From: Pedobacter riviphilus
Lineage (GTDB): Bacteria; Bacteroidota; Bacteroidia; Sphingobacteriales; Sphingobacteriaceae
DNA length: 64,000 bases
Direction: 5' to 3'
Assembly: GCF_014692875.1 (NCBI RefSeq)
Contig: NZ_CP061171.1
Span: forward strand, 806,001 to 870,000
Shown piece after piece: positions 32,913-40,591 of the stretch (positions are counted from its first letter, which is position 1; every line of letters starts with the position of its first letter). The translations under genes were made by a program, and so were the position numbers. Below the pieces are notes generated by a model that worked only from the letters and a program-made list of their open reading frames with translations, had not been told where the DNA came from and made no database searches.

Positions 32913-34315
32913 CTTATAATTTTTTCAATTGGGCCAATTGGATCGATAGGGAATTTCGGATTAATCAAAATAGGGGTTCTATCAATTGGGAATTTTATCA
33001 ATCTTGTTTTTGTAGGCGCCTGTACCAATCCTGCACCTACATCTCTACCAGGTAAAGGTAACGTTTTCGCTGTTGAGGTTAATTTTCTCCACAAATTAAT
33101 TCCCCTCAAACCCGATGCTTGTGCCCATAGTGCGGCAATACCAGCAACATGTGGGGTAGCCATACTGGTTCCGTTCCAGCTCGCATACTTGGTAGGCAGT
33201 TTTGTAGAAGAATATACGTTAACGCCCGGAGCAGCAATATCTACAGCACCGTAAGTTGGGTAAAGGCCTCCGTTAGAAAAAGCAGCTACGTTCATATTTA
33301 CATCTACAGCACCTACAGCCATTATTGATGGGCAGTTTGCAGGGTGCATTACCTGTCTAACTGTGCCTGGCCTTGCCGAATCGTTTCCTGCAGCAGCAAT
33401 AATTAAAGTACCCTGAGCTAAAGCACGGGCAGCAGCGGTTTCAAAAACAGCAGAATAACCCGCTCCGGTTACAAAACCCCTTAACGACATGCTTACCACA
33501 TCACAACGGTTGGCAATAGCCCAGTTAATGCCGGCAAGAATGCCTCCATCACCACCAGATCCACCATTGCTTAACACTTTTCCGATATAAATGCTTGCGG
33601 CATAAGCAATTCCATATCTTTCAACTGCCGATGGTGAGCTAACAGGACCACAGGAAGTACCGGTACAGTGTGTGCCGTGGCCATGTCCATCCTGTGTAGT
33701 TTCGCCAGTGATAAAACTTTGGTGAACAATAGGACGGCCAGCAAAATCAGGATGAGTAAAATCGAAGCCAGTATCCAATATGGCAACTTTAATGCCTGCA
33801 CCATTGTATGGGTTGTATCTTAAAAAGCTGGTTGGAACAACATTGGTTGCTTTTAATCCCCAGGTAGCGCCAACCGATTCTACTTCAGATTGTTGCTCTT
33901 CGTAGTTGTAATCTTCTGTTTCGGTTCCAACCAATACATTGGTCATTTGGTTTACTGCATCTCTGTAGCCCTCTACGTAATTTTGAGTACTTTCATCCAG
34001 CATCCCAATCGCATAAACTACTCTTTCCTTTTCTACAATCATTTCATTTTCGCCTAAACTGCTGATTGAATTTTCAATTTTAGGTTTTTCGTTTACGATA
34101 GCGATACCCAATTTGTCCAATACAATACCATCGGTTTTAGCCAGATCTTTATCGGTAAAAAATTCATTTTCGAACTCCAGGGAGCTTTTTAGGTTCAGTC
34201 CGCTAATGGCACTGATTGAGTTGATCGAATCTGAAGTGTTAGATCCCTCTGGTAGTAGTACCAGGTATCTTCCTGTGTACTCTACTTTTTCTTCTTTTTT
34301 CAAGGTTTTTGACAT
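32909..34315 (-). CDS. S8 family subtilase without signal peptide
   Basis: This is a 468-residue serine protease. The triad is Asp181 (VAILDTGFDFTHPDF), His213 (GHGHGTHCTG) and Ser384 (NGTSMATPHVAG), with the oxyanion Asn311 (AAAGND). The first 160 residues have no secretion signal (MSKTLKKEEK start). They resemble a degenerate I9-like propeptide (GRYLVLLPEGSNTSDS ... IVEKERVVYAIG). The C-terminal ~50 residues are a proline-rich tail with two FPID repeats. It is probably cytoplasmic, or exported in an unusual way. It is coupled to the downstream I9-like gene through a 4-nt overlap, and its divergent neighbour is a membrane protein gene. Confidence 0.9.
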   Translation of the reverse strand: MSKTLKKEEKVEYTGRYLVLLPEGSNTSDSINSISAISGLNLKSSLEFENEFFTDKDLAKTDGIVLDKLGIAIVNEKPKIENSISSLGENEMIVEKERVVYAIGMLDESTQNYVEGYRDAVNQMTNVLVGTETEDYNYEEQQSEVESVGATWGLKATNVVPTSFLRYNPYNGAGIKVAILDTGFDFTHPDFAGRPIVHQSFITGETTQDGHGHGTHCTGTSCGPVSSPSAVERYGIAYAASIYIGKVLSNGGSGGDGGILAGINWAIANRCDVVSMSLRGFVTGAGYSAVFETAAARALAQGTLIIAAAGNDSARPGTVRQVMHPANCPSIMAVGAVDVNMNVAAFSNGGLYPTYGAVDIAAPGVNVYSSTKLPTKYASWNGTSMATPHVAGIAALWAQASGLRGINLWRKLTSTAKTLPLPGRDVGAGLVQAPTKTRLIKFPIDRTPILINPKFPIDPIGPIEKIIR

Positions 34316-34580
34316 GGTTTAAGTTTTTTAAGTTTTGCCTACTCTGTTCAGGATTTTCGGCTTATTCCCATTGGTGTTTTTTTGTTGATAAACACTAATC
34401 CAAAATTGAAACAATTGGTGCAGAAAAACCTTAGGTAAACCACTAGAAATCAACGGTGAAAGCAACGAAATAAAAAGCAGTAAAAACAACAATAAAATAT
34501 GGGGAAAACCCCATCTGTTATCTATAAAAGTTTTATCACATTTGGGAATAAAAGTTAACTTTAATTAAAACTCAAAAATT

Positions 34581-35222
34581 ATGGAAATGCAACATTTACC
34601 AATCTATGCTATCGTATTTTTATGTGGAGCATTAGTATATTATCTGTTACAGAAATTAATCGATCTTATGAAAACAAATGAAAGGCGCGGACGTCCAAAT
34701 ACGATGGATCCGGCAATAATCCAACAAATGGTAGATAACTACCGTAACAATCATTTAGCTGCAATTAATAAAGTATTGGGAATAAACGATGCACATTCAG
34801 TTTCATTCGGTTTAAAAACCCTTAAAAAGTTTATTGCTGATATTGAGTTTTTTACCAAAAAAGTAAATCCACGCATTGCTGATGGTGCACTAGGTATCCG
34901 TTTCTACTACGCTGCTTATCCAAAAGAGAACGAATGGAATAGTTTTGAGGATGAAAAGGCGATCGGAAAAAATTATGCTCAAAAACATACACTTGTTATG
35001 ATCCCTACTTTAAAGAAGAAGAGCAGCGATGGAAGCTACCAGGATTATGATTTTAATCCTTTAGACCGATCTACTTTCCCAATAAAAGAAAGAGAAAAAG
35101 AACAGCCGATTACCTTAATGGCTATGAGTTCGGATAGTAGCGACACTCAAGCGCGTGAGGTAATGGCTCAAAACCATGGGCAAACCATTCCGCCAGCCGA
35201 TTCAGCAATAGAAACTTATTAA
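34581..35222 (+). CDS. Membrane-anchored hypothetical protein
   Basis: This 213-residue protein has one N-terminal transmembrane helix (residues 7-27: PIYAIVFLCGALVYYLLQKLI) and a cytoplasmic or periplasmic soluble domain. The middle region (FIADIEFFTKKVNPRIADGALGIRFYYAAYP) has a mixed alpha/beta pattern. The last 50 residues are low in hydrophobicity and rich in Ser, Asp and Gln. I do not recognise the family. It is the first gene of a close-packed plus-strand set (12 bp gap, then 22-bp and 4-bp overlaps) that ends in a two-component pair, so it may be part of the same signalling unit. Confidence 0.7.
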   Translation: MEMQHLPIYAIVFLCGALVYYLLQKLIDLMKTNERRGRPNTMDPAIIQQMVDNYRNNHLAAINKVLGINDAHSVSFGLKTLKKFIADIEFFTKKVNPRIADGALGIRFYYAAYPKENEWNSFEDEKAIGKNYAQKHTLVMIPTLKKKSSDGSYQDYDFNPLDRSTFPIKEREKEQPITLMAMSSDSSDTQAREVMAQNHGQTIPPADSAIETY

Positions 35223-35234
35223 TATCTTAATGAA

Positions 35235-35882
35235 ATGAGCGACTTCCAGAAATTTCTGAGCGACATTTTTCTCTGGATTGAAGGAGGGGCTGCATTGATT
35301 GCGCTATGCTACTTTAAACGATTAAAGGGACAACATTGGAGGTATTTTATCTATTATCTAATCATTATTTTTATCAGTGAAGTAATTGGGAAATGGGGAA
35401 GGGAATATATTAGTTTTTCAAAAACTAAATATTATAACTATATCGTTATCCCTTTCCAGTTTATCTTTTTTTATTGGCTTTATGCTGTAAAATCATTTAA
35501 GGATAAAAGATTATTTTGGATACTCTCTTTGTTGTACATCATCTCATTTATACTCAGTAGATTGTTCTTTAGAGAAAGTAAAGTATATTTTTCTTTTAGC
35601 TATACTTTTGGATGTTTACTCTTGATGTTTTTGGTTATCAAAGAATATTATAATCAGGTAAACTCAGTAAACATTCTCAATTTTCAAGAAAATAGAATGT
35701 TTTACATTAATTTGGGCGTAACCTTATTTTATATCGGTACATTACCTTTTCTTACGTTTTATTCGTTGCTGAGGGCTTATATCCAAATCTGGAATATTTA
35801 TTTCGATTATTTCCTGATTTCGGGAATTGTAATGTACGTATTATTCTCAATTTCGTTTATATGGGGAAAACAGAACTCTTAA
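35235..35882 (+). CDS. Seven-helix membrane protein
   Basis: This 215-residue protein consists of about seven hydrophobic helices (around 8-26, 37-52, 67-85, 93-111, 118-136, 155-175, 186-208). It has short loops and a conserved-looking basic patch WRYF near the second helix. It has no enzyme motif. Its stop overlaps the start of the following histidine kinase gene by 22 bp, so it is very probably translated together with it. A role as membrane sensor for the kinase is a reasonable inference, because the kinase itself has only one short membrane segment. Confidence 0.75.
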   Translation: MSDFQKFLSDIFLWIEGGAALIALCYFKRLKGQHWRYFIYYLIIIFISEVIGKWGREYISFSKTKYYNYIVIPFQFIFFYWLYAVKSFKDKRLFWILSLLYIISFILSRLFFRESKVYFSFSYTFGCLLLMFLVIKEYYNQVNSVNILNFQENRMFYINLGVTLFYIGTLPFLTFYSLLRAYIQIWNIYFDYFLISGIVMYVLFSISFIWGKQNS

Positions 35883-36646
35883 TTACTATCATCCTTTTTA
35901 ACCTGTTTTTTGTGCTGTTTGTAGTGGCCATTATGGTTTACATCAAAAAATATAAGGAACGGAAAAGAGAATACCTGAATGAAATTAAAATCACCAACGA
36001 AATACACCAGAAGGAACTTTTAACCACCCAGTTAGAGATACAGCAGGCCACCATGCAGCAGATTGGCCGCGAATTACACGATAATATCGGGCAGAAATTA
36101 ACTTTGGTTAGCCTTTATACTCAACAGCTTGTACACGAAAATAAGGTGCCTCAGGCAAGTAAAAGAATTGAACAGATTTATCAGATCATTAATTCATCTT
36201 TGCATGACTTGAGGAGTTTGTCGAAAAACTTAACGAACGATAATATAAGTGAAAATGAAATTGTAACTTTAATACAGGAAGAAGTGAACAACCTCAATGC
36301 TTTGAAAAAATGTAAGGTAACTTTTCAATACAATTTCGAAAGTATAGATCTGGAGTTTGTGAAAAAGAACGTATTACTAAGGATAACACAAGAATTTCTT
36401 CAAAACAGCTTAAAACATGCATATTGCAGCAATATCAAAATCCAGTTAAACTCTTCCCCTGAAATTTTTTTAACGTTAAAAATACAGGATGATGGAGTAG
36501 GATTTGATTATGCTAAAGTCACTTCTGATGGTATAGGATTAAAAAACATGAAAAAAAGAGCCGAAATTATCGGTGGACAATTTAATTTAGAAAGCAAACC
36601 CGATTTAGGCACTACACTTACTATTATTTTAAATGGCCCGGCATGA
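35861..36646 (+). CDS. Sensor histidine kinase (NarL/LuxR-partner, HisKA_3 type)
   Basis: This 261-residue kinase has one N-terminal helix (residues 6-28), a basic linker, and then the dimerisation domain with the phospho-acceptor His73 in IGRELHDNIGQKLTLV. The ATPase domain shows QEFLQNSLKHA (N box), QDDGVGFD (G1) and GIGLKNMKKRAEIIGG (G2). No extracellular sensor domain is present, so sensing may depend on the overlapping seven-helix protein. It overlaps the next gene by 4 nt (ATGA). The pair forms a typical Bacteroidota NarL-type system. Confidence 0.93.
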   Translation: MGKTELLITIILFNLFFVLFVVAIMVYIKKYKERKREYLNEIKITNEIHQKELLTTQLEIQQATMQQIGRELHDNIGQKLTLVSLYTQQLVHENKVPQASKRIEQIYQIINSSLHDLRSLSKNLTNDNISENEIVTLIQEEVNNLNALKKCKVTFQYNFESIDLEFVKKNVLLRITQEFLQNSLKHAYCSNIKIQLNSSPEIFLTLKIQDDGVGFDYAKVTSDGIGLKNMKKRAEIIGGQFNLESKPDLGTTLTIILNGPA

Positions 36647-37275
36647 AAAAAACTATAGTTATTGTTGATGATCATATCCTGATAGCAAAAGCACTTCAGG
36701 GCATTATAGATAATTTTGCAGCTTTTGAGGTGATGTATGTTTGCGAAAACGGAAAAGAGCTGATTAAAAACTTCGAAAACAGCAATAAAATCCCTGATAT
36801 TTTACTTTTGGATATTAGTATGCCCATTATGGACGGTTTTGAAACCGTAACCTGGGTAACTGCAAATCACCCGGAAGTAAAAGTAATGGCACTCAGTATG
36901 CAGGGTGAAGAAAAAAGTGTGATTAAAATGGTAAGCAACGGTGCTAAAGGCTACCTCTTAAAAAATGCACATCCTGTAGAGTTGGAAAATGCGCTTACAA
37001 AATTGAGTATCAACGGATTTTTTTACCCAGACTGGGCATCGAAAATTATTTTCTCCAGCCTGAATAAGACAAAAGATGCAGAAATCAAAATTTCAGACCG
37101 GGAAAAAGAGTTTTTAAAATATACCGTTACCGAACTTAATTATAAAGAAATAGCCGATAAAATGTTCTGTAGCCCAAGGACCGTTGAAAGCTATCGAGAT
37201 CAGCTATGCGAAAAACTGGAACTCAAAACCCGGGTAGGGCTGGCAGTTTTTGCCATTAAAAATGGATTTGCCTAG
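36643..37275 (+). CDS. LuxR/NarL-family response regulator
   Basis: This 210-residue protein has an N-terminal receiver domain and a C-terminal LuxR-type helix-turn-helix domain. The acidic pocket is at Asp9-Asp10, the phospho-acceptor is Asp57 (ILLLDISMPIMDGFE), and the conserved Lys is near 111 (GAKGYLLKNA). The HTH segment is LNYKEIADKMFCSPRTVESYRDQL. It is translationally coupled to the kinase gene. The target genes are unknown; the upstream membrane genes are plausible. Confidence 0.94.
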   Translation: MKKTIVIVDDHILIAKALQGIIDNFAAFEVMYVCENGKELIKNFENSNKIPDILLLDISMPIMDGFETVTWVTANHPEVKVMALSMQGEEKSVIKMVSNGAKGYLLKNAHPVELENALTKLSINGFFYPDWASKIIFSSLNKTKDAEIKISDREKEFLKYTVTELNYKEIADKMFCSPRTVESYRDQLCEKLELKTRVGLAVFAIKNGFA

Positions 37276-37369
37276 CAAACTGGTTGACTGTTTAAATTGT
37301 AAAACTGGTTAATTGAGGTTTAGGAACTGCATTACAGTTAACCGATTTCAACAATTAACCAATTAACCT

Positions 37370-37377
37370 TACTTTTG
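37370..37377 (+). promoter_or_regulatory. -7 box of the GDPD gene (TACTTTTG)
   Basis: Exact TAnnTTTG ending 4 nt before the ATG at 37382, so transcription would start at or next to the start codon. No TTG at the -33 position. Confidence 0.55.
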
Positions 37378-37381
37378 AAGC

Positions 37382-38302
37382 ATGAAATTCCATCATTTGC
37401 TATTTTTGGTTATTGTTGCAGTTTTTACCTCATGTAAACCAGAAGAAAAAAGCCATCAATATATTAAATTTAATACACCAACGGAGTTATATCAATTCTT
37501 AAAATGGTCGCCAGAAAACCGTTTTCCATTAATCAGTGCCCATCGAGGAGGACCAATGCCTGGTTTTCCTGAAAACTGCATCGAAACATTTGATAATGCC
37601 ACTACCTATAATCCGGTAATTATCGAATTCGACATTGCTTACAGTAAAGATTCGGTAATGGTGATTATGCACGATGATAAGCTCGATCGCACTTCGACCG
37701 GAAAAGGACCGATTGGCAATTATACTTATGAGGAACTGAAGGCTTTTAATCTTAAAGATGATGAGGGAAAAGAAACAAAATTTAAAATCCCGACTTTAGA
37801 TAGCGTATTAAGCTGGAGCAAAGGAAAGGTTTTATTAACCATCGATTTAAAAAAAGGGGTTTCTTATGCCAAGGTGATTGAAAAGGTAAGGCAATATAAA
37901 GTAGAAAGTAATTCGATAATCATTACCTATACTGCCAATCAGGCCAAGGAAGTGCATCAATTGGCACCCGAACTCATGATTTCAGCTTCCGTTCAAAAGA
38001 AAGCAGAATTGAAACGTTTAAATAATTTGGGTATTCCTAATAACCGCATCGTAGCTTTTGTCGGTGTTTCAGCTCCAGGTAAAGAATTGTACCAATACTT
38101 ACACAGCAAGGGTATTACTATTATTTTAGGTACCATGGGAAATATCGATAAAAGTGCCATTGCCAGTCCGGTAAAAAATGTTTATTATCATTTGGTTAAT
38201 AATGGTGCAGATATTTTGTCGGGCGATAATTTACCACAGGCATCAGAAGAACTGGATAAGTTTAGGTATAATAAAAAATTAAGTTCATCGCATATTAATT
38301 AA
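37382..38302 (+). CDS. Glycerophosphodiester phosphodiesterase family lipoprotein
   Basis: This 306-residue lipoprotein has the lipobox cysteine at residue 18 (VFTSCKP). The GDPD TIM-barrel motifs are in order: SAHRGGPM (His54-Arg55), PENCIETF, IIEFDIAYSKD (Glu82, Asp84) and VIMHDDKLDRTSTG (His97). This covers the metal site and general acid/base of the family. It would hydrolyse glycerophosphodiesters such as glycerophosphocholine in the periplasm or on the cell surface. The exact substrate is unknown. It is transcribed after the two-component genes, from its own promoter. Confidence 0.9.
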   Translation: MKFHHLLFLVIVAVFTSCKPEEKSHQYIKFNTPTELYQFLKWSPENRFPLISAHRGGPMPGFPENCIETFDNATTYNPVIIEFDIAYSKDSVMVIMHDDKLDRTSTGKGPIGNYTYEELKAFNLKDDEGKETKFKIPTLDSVLSWSKGKVLLTIDLKKGVSYAKVIEKVRQYKVESNSIIITYTANQAKEVHQLAPELMISASVQKKAELKRLNNLGIPNNRIVAFVGVSAPGKELYQYLHSKGITIILGTMGNIDKSAIASPVKNVYYHLVNNGADILSGDNLPQASEELDKFRYNKKLSSSHIN

Positions 38303-38321
38303 CCAGGGATGGAAAGGACGA

Positions 38322-38361
38322 ACACAGATCGGTTTAATTAATTATGAAATCTGTGTTTATC
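38322..38361. other. Hairpin between the GDPD gene and gldA
   Basis: AACACAGAT pairs with ATCTGTGTT across an A+T-rich loop. An overlapping ATCTGTG follows. It has no U-run, so it could be an mRNA structure or a repeat remnant. Confidence 0.4.
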
Positions 38362-38389
38362 TATACAAATCTGTGGTAAAAAACGCAAA

Positions 38390-39097
38390 ATGAGTATTTC
38401 GGTTAAAAATCTTTCTAAACACTATAATAAGCAAAAGGCGGTGGACTCCATTAGCTTTGAAGCCAGGCCAGGCCGTATTTTGGGTTTTCTTGGCCCTAAT
38501 GGAGCTGGTAAATCTACCACCATGCGCATGCTTACCGGTTATTTAACACCAACATCTGGCGAGGCTGAAATTTCTGGTAAAAACATTCTTTATGATGCCA
38601 TTGAAGCTAAAAAGCATATTGGCTACCTGCCAGAAAATACACCGCTATATGCCGATATGTATGTGAAAGAATTTTTAAATTTTGTTGGTCAAACCTATAA
38701 ACTTACCAATTTGGCTGCAAGGATTGATGAAGTGATCAAAATGGTAGGCTTAACACCAGAGCAGCATAAAAAAATCGGTATGTTATCTAAGGGATACCGT
38801 CAAAGGGTAGGTTTAGCCCAGGCCATTATCCATAATCCAGAAGTTTTAATTTTGGATGAGCCCACTTCTGGTTTAGACCCAAACCAATTGGTTGACATTA
38901 GGCAGCTGATCAAAACATTAGGTGCGGCTAAAACAGTTGTTATTTCTACCCACATTATGCAAGAGGTTGAAGCCATTTGCGATGATATCATCATTATTAA
39001 TAAAGGTAAAATTGTAGCGAAAGATTCGCTCGAAGGCCTAAAAAAAATGCACCAGCAACAATCATTAGAAGATATTTTTAGAAAACTTACTGCCTAA
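38390..39097 (+). CDS. gldA: ABC transporter ATP-binding protein, GldA-like
   Basis: This is a 235-residue ATPase with Walker A GPNGAGKST (35-43), signature LSKGYRQR (132-139), Walker B LILDEP (153-158) and H-loop (STHIMQEVE). It resembles the gliding-motility GldA family, whose permease partners GldF and GldG are encoded 4 kb downstream. Flavobacterial GldA proteins are about 300 residues, so this one lacks roughly 60 C-terminal residues. The protein ends smoothly (GLKKMHQQQSLEDIFRKLTA) without sign of a frameshift. The next gene starts 3 nt after its stop. The assignment as GldA rests on motif similarity and the nearby gldFG. Confidence 0.75.
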   Translation: MSISVKNLSKHYNKQKAVDSISFEARPGRILGFLGPNGAGKSTTMRMLTGYLTPTSGEAEISGKNILYDAIEAKKHIGYLPENTPLYADMYVKEFLNFVGQTYKLTNLAARIDEVIKMVGLTPEQHKKIGMLSKGYRQRVGLAQAIIHNPEVLILDEPTSGLDPNQLVDIRQLIKTLGAAKTVVISTHIMQEVEAICDDIIIINKGKIVAKDSLEGLKKMHQQQSLEDIFRKLTA

Positions 39098-39100
39098 TTC

Positions 39101-39643
39101 ATGCTTTACCAAATAATAAAAAACGCCTTAATAATTCTTCTATTTTTAACACCCGTTATATTGAAAGCCCAAAATACCGCTAATATTGGTATTGGTGCCG
39201 AAATAGGTTTACCATCAGGGAACTTCGTTAATTTATCCGGTATAGGTTTAGGCACGTCAATAAAAGCTGACTTTCCAATAGCTGCTGATTTTGCTATATC
39301 CTTAAATGGAGGTTTTATGAATTTTTTTGGTAAACGAAATCAGCTTTTTAAAGTTCAGGATTTTACCTATATACCCGCTAAAGCTGGCTTGAAATATCAT
39401 TTGAGCGAAAGTTTTTACGCTGAGGGGCAATTAGGCGCAGCATTGCCATTAACTAATGGGCAAAAAACTTTATTTGTTTGGTCGCCTGGCATTGGAAATC
39501 AGTTTAAGCTAGCTGGCGAAAATAAACTCGATTTAGGGATAAGGTATGAAGCATGGACGGGTAAGAATAATACCATCGGACTGAACAGATCAGATACAAA
39601 AGGGTTTGTCGGCATCAGGTTTGCCTATGTATTCGGGCTGTGA
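39101..39643 (+). CDS. Small outer-membrane beta-barrel protein
   Basis: This 180-residue protein has a signal peptide (IIKNALIILLFLTPVILKA) and alternating amphipathic strands with the closing motif DLGIRYEAW ... GFVGIRFAYVFGL, ending in the aromatic residue and Leu typical of barrel C-termini. It is a paralogue of the product at 39869, sharing IGAEIGLP at the mature N-terminus. It may form a small porin or adhesion barrel. Its ATG is 3 nt downstream of the gldA stop, so both may be on one mRNA. Confidence 0.72.
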   Translation: MLYQIIKNALIILLFLTPVILKAQNTANIGIGAEIGLPSGNFVNLSGIGLGTSIKADFPIAADFAISLNGGFMNFFGKRNQLFKVQDFTYIPAKAGLKYHLSESFYAEGQLGAALPLTNGQKTLFVWSPGIGNQFKLAGENKLDLGIRYEAWTGKNNTIGLNRSDTKGFVGIRFAYVFGL

Positions 39644-39868
39644 AACAATTATGAACAATAATTGATTAATTTATTAGTCAAAAAAATACAATAAGTCCAA
39701 TTCTTACAACTTAATACAACGTTTTGGAATAAAATATTTTTAATTTAATGCTCAGTTAATCAGTTTTTTACTGTCCTTGTTTTCTGTTTTTTATTTTTGT
39801 TTGTAACGTTTTGGCATCATGCTTGTCTAAAATGGACAAATAATTAACGAACAATAATTAAAAAAACA

Positions 39869-40384
39869 ATGAAAAAAGTATTACTTTCTTTATTAATGGT
39901 TGCTGGCTTAGGCTTTGCAGCTTCAGCTCAAACAGAAGGCGCAGTTCAAAAAATTACTATTGGCGCGGAAATCGGTCTACCTACTGAAAAGGGTTCAAGT
40001 GACTTAGGTTTATTGGTTGCTGGTGGTTCATTGCAATACGAACATCCTGTAGCGAAAGATTTAAATTTAACAGGTTCAGCAGGATATTTATCTTCATTTT
40101 CTACTAAAAAAGATGTAGAAGTTAATGGAGGTTTAATCCCTGTAAAAGTTGGTGCCAAATATTATTTTGGTGGTAATTTCTACGGTGCGGCAGAATTAGG
40201 TGCTGGTTTCGGTACTAACGAAGGTGCGGGTACTGCGTTTATTTATGCGCCTACTTTAGGTGCTTCGTTTTCAGTAAGCCCTAAAAATAATTTAGATTTT
40301 GGCGTTCGTTACGAAGGCTATTCTCAAAAAGGTGTATCATCTGGTATAGTCGGTTTGCGTGTTGCCTTTGGTTTTGGCCTGTAA
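39869..40384 (+). CDS. Small outer-membrane beta-barrel protein (paralogue)
   Basis: This 171-residue protein has the signal peptide MKKVLLSLLMVAGLGFAASA. Strands like GAEIGLPTEKG, LQYEHPVAKDLNLTGS and VGAKYYFGGNFYGAAELGAG form a barrel that ends VGLRVAFGFGL. It shares the layout of the 39101 product and appears to come from gene duplication. It is followed by a terminator almost identical to the one after the 40592 gene. The function is unknown. Confidence 0.75.
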   Translation: MKKVLLSLLMVAGLGFAASAQTEGAVQKITIGAEIGLPTEKGSSDLGLLVAGGSLQYEHPVAKDLNLTGSAGYLSSFSTKKDVEVNGGLIPVKVGAKYYFGGNFYGAAELGAGFGTNEGAGTAFIYAPTLGASFSVSPKNNLDFGVRYEGYSQKGVSSGIVGLRVAFGFGL

Positions 40385-40401
40385 GCATTAAAAAAAATAT
40401 T

Positions 40402-40435
40402 AAAAGCCTCCAAGAAAAATTGGGGGCTTTTTTGT
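40402..40435 (+). terminator. Rho-independent terminator (AAAGCCTCC type)
   Basis: AAAGCCTCC pairs with GGGGGCTTT, followed by TTTTTTG. Its arms and loop nearly match the terminators at 42216 and 43055. Confidence 0.85.
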
Positions 40436-40591
40436 TATTGGTTTGCCTTGGGAATTTCGTAAATAGTTTTCGTGTAAAAAAAACAACTAAATAATTCGTT
40501 TAACTAATGTTGCGTAGCTTTACTAGTGGTTTTTGTGTAAAAAAATATATACAAATTATGTATGTCTATATTTTCGCGAAAAAAATCAGAT

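Noticed and set aside
37276..37381. Intergenic AACTGGTT/AACCAATTAACC strings as an operator
   Set aside because: They look like simple A+T-rich inverted and direct repeats of low complexity; no regular spacing was found.
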